From JBBECJ01 sp041751795 (GTDB lineage Bacteria > Chloroflexota > Chloroflexia > Thermomicrobiales > CFX8), in assembly GCA_041751795.1 (NCBI GenBank), contig JBGSWU010000082.1:1-5967 (forward strand): 5,967 nucleotides of DNA, read 5' to 3'. The position numbers and the translations under genes were made by a program. This document shows positions 1 through 5,243 of this stretch, piece after piece. Position 1 is the first letter of the stretch. Each line of letters begins with the position of its first letter. The notes beneath the pieces are model-generated. The model was given only the letters and a program-made list of their open reading frames with translations. It searched no databases and was not told where the DNA came from.

Positions 1-243
1 ACGTGGTCGAGACGTCCGTGTCCCGTTCCGCCGCAACATCCAGTTTACGAAGCGTGCGACCTGTCGTTCGCGATCCAGATCGTGTGCGACTGTATTTAAG
101 CAATCCCAAGGTTCCCGGGATTCGAGTACCTGGCGAACGGCGTCGTCGGCACGATTGCCGGGGATAAACAAACGAAATCCAGCACGAAGGCGGTATTCAT
201 CTGGTGCGCCGGGTGCGCCGGTGGGGGAAATCGAAGAATCCAT
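1..243 (-). CDS. Partial hypothetical protein, N-terminal 81 residues
   Basis: This minus-strand frame is open from an ATG at 243 to the left edge of the window, so only the first 81 residues are visible and the C-terminus is missing. A TGA at 262-264 closes the frame upstream, so the start must be the ATG at 243 or a GTG two codons earlier (247-249). The start of the protein is Ser/Pro/Gly/Ala rich (residues 3-13). It is followed by soluble, charged sequence with YRLRAGFRLFIPGN at about 17-30 and a Arg/Asp/Glu-rich, probably helical stretch at about 31-70. There is no signal peptide or membrane segment. The ribosome binding site is weak. I do not recognise the family. The composition looks like genuine protein, whereas the overlapping frame at 96-335 is Pro/Ser/Cys rich and shadow-like. 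It lies 129 bases downstream of the glycosidase on the same strand and might be cotranscribed. Confidence 0.6.
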   Translation of the reverse strand, partial: MDSSISPTGAPGAPDEYRLRAGFRLFIPGNRADDAVRQVLESREPWDCLNTVAHDLDRERQVARFVNWMLRRNGTRTSRPR

Positions 244-372
244 AGACACGATGGCCCGCTTTCAGCCGACGCAGTGTTGGCGACAACGACGCCGGCAATT
301 GACGTTGATTTGCGGGGATTGAATTGTCGGGTCAAACCACGCGCGTTCGACGATATGACGGATGTGATGACT
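244..372. other. Short intergenic region
   Basis: These 129 bases separate the glycosidase stop (TAA at 373-375, minus strand) from the partial gene at 1-243. I see no strong hairpin with a T-run, no convincing promoter and no RNA gene, so it is undecided whether the two genes share a transcript. Confidence 0.4.
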
Positions 373-2946
373 TTACGGTGTCAGTCGTGGCCCTGGCCGA
401 AACCGGTGCATTTGCCGCAGGAGATCTCGATCGACGATCGTTGCTCCCAGGCGACCAAGGAGCACCTGGTACTCCACGGGGTGGTTCGGATGGAACTCGA
501 ACCGGGCTCGCTCGTAATACTGGGTCGTTAATCCGCTTTCAGGATCAACAAACTCTTCTGAGATTGGATAGCCAAACAGTGCAAGCGACTCCCGATAGGA
601 TACACCAGGGTCCCCGAACTCCAAGCCGTGTTGTTCCCAATAGCCTCGAAATCCGTCGCAGACGTTATGTCCGGTTTCCGGGAAATAGCGGCATTGGACG
701 TCCGAATCGCGGGGTGTCGTTTGGAACGCCTGCTGGTCGAGCAAGCCACGTTGCTCCGCTTCTACTGCCCCAAGGAGGCCAAGGAGAACTTCGTACTCTG
801 TCCCACGATTTCCAGGATGGAACTCGAACCGCTGGCGCTCGAAGTACTGCGCGGAGACTTCTTTTTCACTACCCTGTTTCGATACTGGATAACCAAACAC
901 CGGCAGCCCGCCGCTCCGTTCCCAGAAACGCTTGAACGAGCCACGTAGTGTGTAGCCAGTTTCTGGGAAGTAATAAGCATCGACCATCGACTCGAGCCGG
1001 TGAGTCCCCGGGCCAAGTTGCACGTAAACATAGCGTCCGTCCGAGGTTGCAATGTTTCCAACCGCTCCCGCGCGATCCCAGACGACCCGTCCATCGACGA
1101 TGACGACGGAGTTCGGCCCAAGAAGCGGAACGCCTGCCCGTGCTCGACTTCCGTCCGGCACGGTCAGGTACTCGGTGAAGTGTTCATCCGATTCCTGCCA
1201 CGACACATCGATGTTCCCCAGCGGGGTCGGGACACGGCCACGGGCCCAGTCCAGACCGCCTGGCGACGGAATCGCGTCAAATGTCGAGTAGCCGGGGCCA
1301 GTCCGCTGGATGCCCAGTGCGTGGGCACTCAATGACGCGGTAGCCCCACCCGACCACGCATGTGCGAGGCTGGCGAAACCATCTTCGATCGTCCCGTCGG
1401 CAAGCATCCACTCCCACATCGTCGATCCCGGATCGGAGCGGAGCATGTGGCCCCACTCTCGACGAAGGAGATCATACGCCCGGGCATCGTCGCCGGATCT
1501 AAAACGCGCCTCGACCTCAAAATAGCCAATGAATGGCCAGATGCGTTTGTCGTGATAGAGGTTGTGTCCATATGCTACATCGACGTTTGTCGATCCAAAC
1601 GGTGTCCACATTGTCCGGTGCATATAGTCGAGAACGCGCCGGGCCTGGTCCGGAGACGCAATGCCATACAACACGGCCAACGCGTTGCCGTCCTGTGGAA
1701 CGTGATTGCGGTCGAGACTGGAATCGACGTAGATGCCACGTCCAGAATCCCAAAGGCGCTGATTAACTCCCTGCTTCACTCCGTCGGCGCGCGCTCGCCA
1801 GATCGTCGCATGTTCCGACCGGCCCAGTGCAACTGCCATTTCCGCTGCGACGGTCAGTGCGTTGTAGTAGACCGCGTTGATATAGGTGACTTCGCCGTTG
1901 CGACCGAGCGTAAACGACCACTCGATACCTTCGTCTTTGGAGATCAGTCCGTGTGGTCCGGTTCGAGACGCAAACCACTCGAGTTGCCGCTGCATATGGC
2001 TGTAGTATTCGAGCGCGAACGCTTCATCTCCGGTGTACAGGAAGTGCTCTGCGAACGCGACGACCCACCACGCGTAGTAGTCGTACAGGATCAGGCTATG
2101 GTCGAGAAACGACGAGGGAGGGATCGTGCCATCGGGCCGCTGGAGGTCAGCCATCGACGCCAACGAGTTCCGAATCGCTCGCGGCTGGAAGTGGGTGACG
2201 TACTCCATTCTGGCAGCGACCATGACGTCACCGATCCAGACGGCTCGATCACGCTTTGCGCCATCAAGAACCAGCCAGTCGCCGTTGGCCATTTCGACAG
2301 TGTTGAGTTCGAGCGTGTAGGCACCCGCGTACCAGATACGGTTCAGTTCGTCGTCGCTTGATTCGAAGCAGCCAGCATAGGTATCGGCTGTTCCGAGGAA
2401 TGGAGCGAAATCAAGCACAATCTGATCGATTTCGACGAACCCGTTGCCTGTCAGGTACACCATCAGGTATCGAAACGTCAGTTGTCCAGATTGGAACTCG
2501 TCACCGGTTCGTTTCGGTTGCCAACCGTATGCACGTTGCTCGCCCCAGGTAACGTCCCCGTCACGCGTCAAGAACCGCAGAGATTCGCTCGCAGCCAGGC
2601 GAACAGGCGGCTGGTTAGACGCACGGGTCACGACCCGCACGTGACCAGAGACAACTTTCCCGAAATCAAGGACGATGGATGGCTCGCCGGATGAATGCCG
2701 CTCGATGAGTGTCACATCGCCGTCTGAAGCGAATAGCGCGTCAGGGTTCTCGATTCGTCCACCGGTTGGATCAACTCGTTCAACCGACTCCGGTGAAACA
2801 GTCCAATCGTCGGGAGCGATAACGTATCTGTCCAGTGCTGGGCCACAGACATCTACCTGTGCCGCACGCGCAGGCGAGTTTGTGGCTGGTGGAATGAATG
2901 AGAGGATGAGCAGAAGCAGACAGCCGACGATCCAGCGGCGATACAC
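373..2946 (-). CDS. Secreted GH78-like glycosidase (alpha-L-rhamnosidase superfamily) with C-terminal PETGH repeats
   Basis: An 857-residue protein starting at GTG 2946, the first usable start after an in-frame TAG at 2962-2964, with AGAGGG at 2958-2963 as a somewhat distant ribosome binding site. Residues 1-29 form a signal peptide (RR, hydrophobic core LLLLILSFIPP, cleavage near ARAA). Residues 30-190 look like beta-sandwich. Residues about 192-550 form the six-hairpin (alpha/alpha)6 barrel of GH78. The acidic motif is DGAKRDRAVWIGD at 228-240 (D228, D233, D240), where typical GH78 enzymes have D-x4-E-x6-D, so the central Glu is Asp here. The late catalytic-region Glu is E512 in TMWEW, followed by SLAHAWSGG at 526-534. 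A C-terminal beta domain spans about 555-655. Two divergent repeats of about 75-80 residues follow (657-728 and 753-835). It probably cleaves a sugar, perhaps rhamnose, from external polysaccharide; the substrate is not determinable. The fold assignment is firm, the specificity is not. Confidence 0.85.
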   Translation of the reverse strand: MYRRWIVGCLLLLILSFIPPATNSPARAAQVDVCGPALDRYVIAPDDWTVSPESVERVDPTGGRIENPDALFASDGDVTLIERHSSGEPSIVLDFGKVVSGHVRVVTRASNQPPVRLAASESLRFLTRDGDVTWGEQRAYGWQPKRTGDEFQSGQLTFRYLMVYLTGNGFVEIDQIVLDFAPFLGTADTYAGCFESSDDELNRIWYAGAYTLELNTVEMANGDWLVLDGAKRDRAVWIGDVMVAARMEYVTHFQPRAIRNSLASMADLQRPDGTIPPSSFLDHSLILYDYYAWWVVAFAEHFLYTGDEAFALEYYSHMQRQLEWFASRTGPHGLISKDEGIEWSFTLGRNGEVTYINAVYYNALTVAAEMAVALGRSEHATIWRARADGVKQGVNQRLWDSGRGIYVDSSLDRNHVPQDGNALAVLYGIASPDQARRVLDYMHRTMWTPFGSTNVDVAYGHNLYHDKRIWPFIGYFEVEARFRSGDDARAYDLLRREWGHMLRSDPGSTMWEWMLADGTIEDGFASLAHAWSGGATASLSAHALGIQRTGPGYSTFDAIPSPGGLDWARGRVPTPLGNIDVSWQESDEHFTEYLTVPDGSRARAGVPLLGPNSVVIVDGRVVWDRAGAVGNIATSDGRYVYVQLGPGTHRLESMVDAYYFPETGYTLRGSFKRFWERSGGLPVFGYPVSKQGSEKEVSAQYFERQRFEFHPGNRGTEYEVLLGLLGAVEAEQRGLLDQQAFQTTPRDSDVQCRYFPETGHNVCDGFRGYWEQHGLEFGDPGVSYRESLALFGYPISEEFVDPESGLTTQYYERARFEFHPNHPVEYQVLLGRLGATIVDRDLLRQMHRFRPGPRLTP
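436..978 (-). repeat. Two tandem PETGH/FGYP/FEFHP protein repeats at the glycosidase C-terminus
   Basis: The last 200 residues of the glycosidase hold two related units. Unit 1 (residues about 657-728) contains YYFPETGYT, FKRFWERSGG, LPVFGYPVSK, YFERQRFEFHP and VLLGLLGA. Unit 2 (about 753-835) contains RYFPETGHN, FRGYWEQHG, LALFGYPISE, YYERARFEFHP and VLLGRLGA. At the DNA level the clearest identity is the 17-mer ggatggaactcgaaccg, found at 488-504 and 815-831. The elements resemble LGFP-type and other surface-protein repeats and I infer a role in binding cell wall or carbohydrate. Such repeats are, from memory, frequent in secreted Chloroflexota proteins. Confidence 0.75.
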
Positions 2947-3183
2947 GATTCGACAAACCCTCTACTGACCCACAATTTCCCCGACCGCCCCGCACGACTT
3001 TGCCGGACGTGACAAACCGTGTTGGAACGCCCTGATGTGATGCTGAACCTGCAGTCTGGCAGGCGATTAGTTCATTCAGCACAGCCTACCAGACACGAAG
3101 CGTGGAGGCGCATCCCGAAATGGTCCTGCATTATCGTTGCCTCGTTGCCGTGGCTGCGCAGCGCCATGAAGCGACACAACAAA
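2947..3183. other. Non-coding region upstream of the glycosidase
   Basis: This stretch lies between the glycosidase start and the terminator of the SelW-like gene. The open frames crossing it are short and have implausible composition. It should hold the glycosidase promoter on the minus strand. TTGTCA (minus strand, near 3010-3015) resembles a -35 box but no matching -10 is visible, so no promoter is called. The only clear structure is the bulged hairpin at 3041-3081, listed separately. Confidence 0.5.
3041..3081 (-). other. Bulged inverted repeat upstream of the glycosidase
   Basis: TGCTGAA (3041-3047) pairs with TTCAGCA (3075-3081), and directly inside it CCTGC (3048-3052) pairs with GCAGG (3059-3063) around a 6-nt loop. 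This gives a 7+5 bp stem interrupted by a one-sided 11-nt bulge at 3064-3074. It ends 94 bases before the glycosidase GTG on the minus strand. There is no T-run, so it is not an intrinsic terminator. It could be a leader RNA element, an operator or chance. Confidence 0.4.
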
Positions 3184-3207
3184 CAGCGCCGGTTCATCCC
3201 GGCGCTG
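3184..3207 (-). terminator. Rho-independent terminator of the SelW-like gene
   Basis: A perfect 9-bp GC-rich stem: cagcgccgg at 3184-3192 and ccggcgctg at 3199-3207, around a 6-nt loop. On the minus strand the stem is followed by TTTGTTGTGT (3174-3183), a T-rich though interrupted tail. On the plus strand the hairpin is followed by ctcgcaagag, so it acts for minus-strand transcription. It lies 27 nt after the TGA stop at 3235-3237, which supports that codon being the true end of the upstream small gene. Confidence 0.8.
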
Positions 3208-3234
3208 CTCGCAAGAGGTGCCGTGTGACGGCGA

Positions 3235-3477
3235 TCAGCCAGTCGCGACGGACTGGAGAATCTGCTCTGGCTCTGGGAACTTGCCCGTCTCACGCTTGGA
3301 GAAGATCAACGTATCGCCAAAGGTGATCTCGTACACTCCGCCCGAACTTGGGACGAGTGTCACACCGTTCAACTTGTCACCGTGATTGTCGAGGACTGAT
3401 TCCGCCAAACTGGCGGCTTTCTTGAGGTACCCTCAAGACGTGCAGTATTCGATCGAAAGTGATCGCTTGTCCACCAT
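3235..3477 (-). CDS. SelW/SelT/SelH (Rdx) family selenoprotein with in-frame UGA (probable selenocysteine)
   Basis: Read through one internal TGA (3433-3435), the frame encodes 80 residues, close to the usual 80-95 of SelW-like proteins. It begins MVDKRSLSIEYCTS, then UGA as residue 15, then GYLKKAASLAESVL. The family places its redox C-x-x-U/C motif right after the first beta strand, and here it is C12-T-S-U15. Residues 41-53 (LVPSSGGVYEITF) and 57-69 (LIFSKRETGKFPE) match the hallmark family sequence, so the part after the UGA is plainly functional. It ends with TGA at 3235-3237 and a terminator follows. The ATG at 3477 has a purine-rich AGGGAAGAGGG upstream (3479-3489). The family has a thioredoxin-like fold and is thought to act in thiol redox reactions; the partner is unknown. 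A bSECIS-like hairpin follows the UGA. Alternatives are a Cys-to-stop pseudogene or a sequencing error. No sel genes are in the window. Confidence 0.85.
3402..3416 (-). promoter_or_regulatory. Candidate bacterial SECIS apical hairpin
   Basis: On the minus-strand RNA, CCGCCA (3411-3416) pairs perfectly with UGGCGG (3402-3407) around loop GUU, or a 5-bp stem with loop AGUUU if the A-U closing pair opens. In both forms a G is within the first two loop bases, as in the bacterial SECIS consensus. There are 22 nt between the UGA and the loop, inside the roughly 16-37 nt range reported for bSECIS elements. It would recruit SelB with Sec-tRNA. It lies wholly within codons, as bacterial SECIS elements do. 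Confidence 0.65.
3420..3438 (-). other. Hairpin enclosing the UGA codon
   Basis: A perfect 8-bp inverted repeat, tcttgagg (3420-3427) and cctcaaga (3431-3438), with a 3-nt loop. On the mRNA the UGA (3433-3435) is inside the 5' arm (UCUUGAGG). This stem directly precedes the SECIS-like hairpin. GAGG of its 5' arm could alternatively pair with CCUC at 3391-3394 to form a lower SECIS stem, so the two structures may compete. Confidence 0.6.
3433..3435 (-). other. In-frame UGA, probable selenocysteine codon (residue 15)
   Basis: The TGA lies in the frame TGC-ACG-TCT-TGA-GGG-TAC, giving C-T-S-stop-G-Y. Its position is that of the second redox residue in SelW-family CxxU/CxxC motifs, and family similarity continues unbroken for 65 codons after it. 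The contrast with the terminal TGA at 3235-3237 is that only the internal one is followed by a hairpin at SECIS spacing. Confidence 0.8.
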
Positions 3478-3597
3478 ACCCTCTTCCCTATTGTCCTGCG
3501 GCAAAAGCGCCGCTCGTGTTTCTACTACAGCAACTCTGATGCCGTATCCATTCCCGTACGGTGTCCAGAAAATGAACTGTTTGCCCGAATCGTTGGT

Positions 3598-3632
3598 CTT
3601 CCCTATCCTTACGGGCGAGATAGATAGGGAAG
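3598..3632 (+). promoter_or_regulatory. 10-bp inverted repeat overlapping the yajQ promoter and ribosome binding site
   Basis: CTTCCCTATC (3598-3607) and GATAGGGAAG (3623-3632) are perfect inverted copies separated by 15 nt. The left arm overlaps the candidate -10 box and the right arm runs into the ribosome binding site. If the transcript begins upstream of 3598 it would fold into a stem that hides part of the Shine-Dalgarno sequence. If transcription begins near 3616, as the weak promoter suggests, the repeat is better read as a DNA operator. Confidence 0.5.
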
Positions 3633-3635
3633 GAG
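3630..3635 (+). promoter_or_regulatory. Ribosome binding site of yajQ
   Basis: AAGGAG, within GGGAAGGAG, lies 10 nt before the ATG at 3646. It supports that ATG as the start, and its first three bases belong to the right arm of the adjacent inverted repeat. Confidence 0.75.
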
Positions 3636-3645
3636 CACGTACGAC

Positions 3646-4137
3646 ATGGCATCACAGAACTCTTTTGACGTCGTTTCGAAGTTCGACGCTCAGGAAATGC
3701 GCAACGCCGTCGACCAGACGATGCGCGAAGTTGGCACTCGCTACGATCTGAAGGATTCAAAAACACAGATCGATCAGGAAGACGAGCAACTCGTCATCAA
3801 TTCCGACAGCGAGATGTCACTTCGAGCTGTTCGCGACATTCTTGAAAGCAAGCTGGTCCGACGCAATCTGTCACTGAAGATCCTTGACTACCAAGAGGAG
3901 GAGCCGGCCAGTGGCGGTCGCGTCCGCCAGAACGTGAAATTGCGCCAGGGGTTGAACGACGATCTCGCCAAAGAGATCAGCAAGCGCATTCGAACCGAGT
4001 TCAAGAAAGTGCAGCCGCAGATTCAGGGCGATCTCATTCGCGTCTCTGCCAAGAATCGCGATGACCTGCAGTCCGTAATTCAGGCCTTAAAGGAATCGGA
4101 CTATGCGGTACCGCTTCAGTTCGTGAATTATCGCTAA
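3646..4137 (+). CDS. yajQ: YajQ family protein (DUF520), nucleotide/cyclic-di-GMP binding
   Basis: The 163 residues match the full length of E. coli YajQ, with the family's N-terminal pattern SFDVVSKFDAQEMRNAVDQ (6-24). Next come RYDLKDS (32-38), IDQEDEQLVI (42-51), and the C-terminal core VKLRQGLNDDLAKEISKRI followed by VQPQIQGDLIRVSAKNRDDLQ and the usual end DYAVPLQFVNYR. The fold is two RNP-like alpha/beta domains and the protein is cytoplasmic. Some homologues (Xanthomonas) bind cyclic di-GMP and act with a transcription factor; others bind nucleotides or RNA, so the specific role here is not known. The gene stands alone on the plus strand with a strong ribosome binding site. Its TAA (4135-4137) overlaps the stop of the convergent acyltransferase gene. 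Confidence 0.95.
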   Translation: MASQNSFDVVSKFDAQEMRNAVDQTMREVGTRYDLKDSKTQIDQEDEQLVINSDSEMSLRAVRDILESKLVRRNLSLKILDYQEEEPASGGRVRQNVKLRQGLNDDLAKEISKRIRTEFKKVQPQIQGDLIRVSAKNRDDLQSVIQALKESDYAVPLQFVNYR

Positions 4138-5243
4138 TCGTTGGGAGCGCCGGGCGCGGACGTTGGCTGGTAGACATCGCCTACCGCTGACACGGGCTCC
4201 GGCGCAGTCCTTTCGACTGGATTCACCTGACCTGTTGCTGATTGGCGTGTCAGTGACGCGGACGTGATCCGGTCGAGCAGTAGACGACGACGCGGTCGCT
4301 CGTCATCCCAGACTCGCTGGAACATGACCCACTGGTCGGGCGCCATTGATATCCCCTGCTCCAAAACGGATACCATCTGTTCGAGTCCCAAGCGCACATC
4401 GGCGTCTTCGTCGGAAGTTCGCTCGACGTACACCGGATCGAGGAGATGGAACGCATATCGCTGGTCCTGACCGCCGTCATCCTCGCGGATGGCAAAGACC
4501 GGAAGGATCGGTGCGCCCGACACTCGCGCGAGACGGACTGGTCCAAGAGGTAACGTCGTTTCGGTTCCGAAAAACGTGGCCGGAACGCCCGAGTCGGTGA
4601 AATCACGATCTGCGACAACGCCGACGAATCCGCCCTTAAGCAAAACTCTCAACATCCTCCTGATCGCAGCTGGTGAAATATCTTCCAGTGGGGCGTTCTG
4701 ACTATGCCGCAGGTAGTTCACTGCTGCGTATACAAACTCGCCGACTGTCGGTGATGTCAACGTATACGGGTTGTACCCACGGACGAAAAGCGTCTGTCCC
4801 ACGAAGTCGAACGCGCCGAGATGAGCAGTCATGATGATTCCGCCCTTGCCCTCGTCGCGAACCCGATCGAACATTGTCCAATCGTTTGCCGGTAAACGAA
4901 CGATCCGCTCGAAATCATGTACTGTCAAATGAGGAACTCGCGTGAGATCCCAGAAATTTCGAGCGGACGTCCGAAACACATGCCGGGCACGTCGTCGCAA
5001 CAGGAGTTCGCCAACCGACGGTCCGTACACACGTCTCAGGTTTTCGATGACATTGACGCGAAACTGGCGCGATCTCCAGTACAGCAGGTCTCCTGCCCGG
5101 TCACAGAACAGGTAACCAGCGCGAAGTGGGACGATCCGGGTGATGTGCGACGCGACACGCGCAGCAATTCGCCCGAGTCGCTGGCGCGTCGAGGGCTTTG
5201 GCGTGGGGATGAGCGCACGAGCTGAGTTAAGCCGGCTCGCCAC
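4134..5243 (-). CDS. Lysophospholipid/lipid acyltransferase of the LpxL/HtrB-PatA family
   Basis: The open frame extends up to 5351, but its first 36 codons lie inside the upstream phosphatidyltransferase gene and read as Arg/Ser/Cys-rich shadow. I prefer the GTG at 5243, giving 369 residues and a 17-nt overlap. In that numbering the catalytic HX4D motif is TAHLGAFD with H141 and D146. Other family marks are ARNFWDL (94-100), DRDFTDSGVPATFFG (212-226), PLGPVRLARVSGAPILPVFA (232-251) and APDQWVMFQRVWDD (301-314). The last 50 or so residues are Pro/Ser/Thr rich and probably disordered. The enzyme transfers an acyl chain to a lipid at the inner face of the membrane. Following a CDP-alcohol phosphatidyltransferase, it matches the place of PatA (phosphatidylinositol mannoside acyltransferase) in mycobacteria, but the acceptor cannot be read from the sequence. 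No mannosyltransferase gene follows it; the next gene is convergent. Confidence 0.85.
   Translation of the reverse strand: MASRLNSARALIPTPKPSTRQRLGRIAARVASHITRIVPLRAGYLFCDRAGDLLYWRSRQFRVNVIENLRRVYGPSVGELLLRRRARHVFRTSARNFWDLTRVPHLTVHDFERIVRLPANDWTMFDRVRDEGKGGIIMTAHLGAFDFVGQTLFVRGYNPYTLTSPTVGEFVYAAVNYLRHSQNAPLEDISPAAIRRMLRVLLKGGFVGVVADRDFTDSGVPATFFGTETTLPLGPVRLARVSGAPILPVFAIREDDGGQDQRYAFHLLDPVYVERTSDEDADVRLGLEQMVSVLEQGISMAPDQWVMFQRVWDDERPRRRLLLDRITSASLTRQSATGQVNPVERTAPEPVSAVGDVYQPTSAPGAPND

Larger units (their letters stand above)
3478..3645. promoter_or_regulatory. Divergent control region between the SelW-like gene and yajQ
   Basis: These 168 bp must carry the promoters of both divergent genes. 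For the plus strand, TTGCCC (3582-3587 approx.) lies about 17 bp before TATCCT (3604-3609), a weak sigma70-type match with 4 of 6 bases in each box. No convincing minus-strand promoter is visible. The region has an 8-bp palindrome ccgtacgg at 3554-3561, a small hairpin at 3498-3513, and the inverted repeat at 3598-3632. Confidence 0.45.

Noticed and set aside
96..335. Minus-strand frame of 79 codons overlapping the partial gene
   Set aside because: Pro/Ser/Cys-rich composition. The alternative frame from 243 is open to the edge with more natural protein composition.
324..935. Plus-strand open frame of 203 codons
   Set aside because: Antisense to the repeats at the glycosidase C-terminus; Arg/Thr/Gly-rich composition and no family resemblance.
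1360..2361. Long plus-strand open frame of 333 codons
   Set aside because: It lies wholly antisense to the glycosidase barrel domain, whose protein sequence is clearly conserved in type. The antisense product has no recognisable domain and reads as a shadow of the codon bias.
3235..3477. Reading the SelW-like locus as an ordinary pseudogene
   Set aside because: The single stop is exactly at the selenocysteine position, all other family features are intact, and a SECIS-like hairpin, ribosome binding site and terminator are present. It remains the main alternative but is less likely.
3478..3645. In-frame extension upstream of the SelW-like ATG, including a protein-like stretch with GKQFIFWTPYG
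   Set aside because: The frame is open back to the yajQ start but has no ATG/GTG and only one late TTG. It would displace the ribosome binding site, and SelW-type proteins start just before this strand, so I treat it as non-coding.
3386..3751. Plus-strand open frame of 121 codons crossing the divergent region
   Set aside because: It is antisense to the SelW-like gene and out of frame with yajQ. It has no ribosome binding site and no family likeness.
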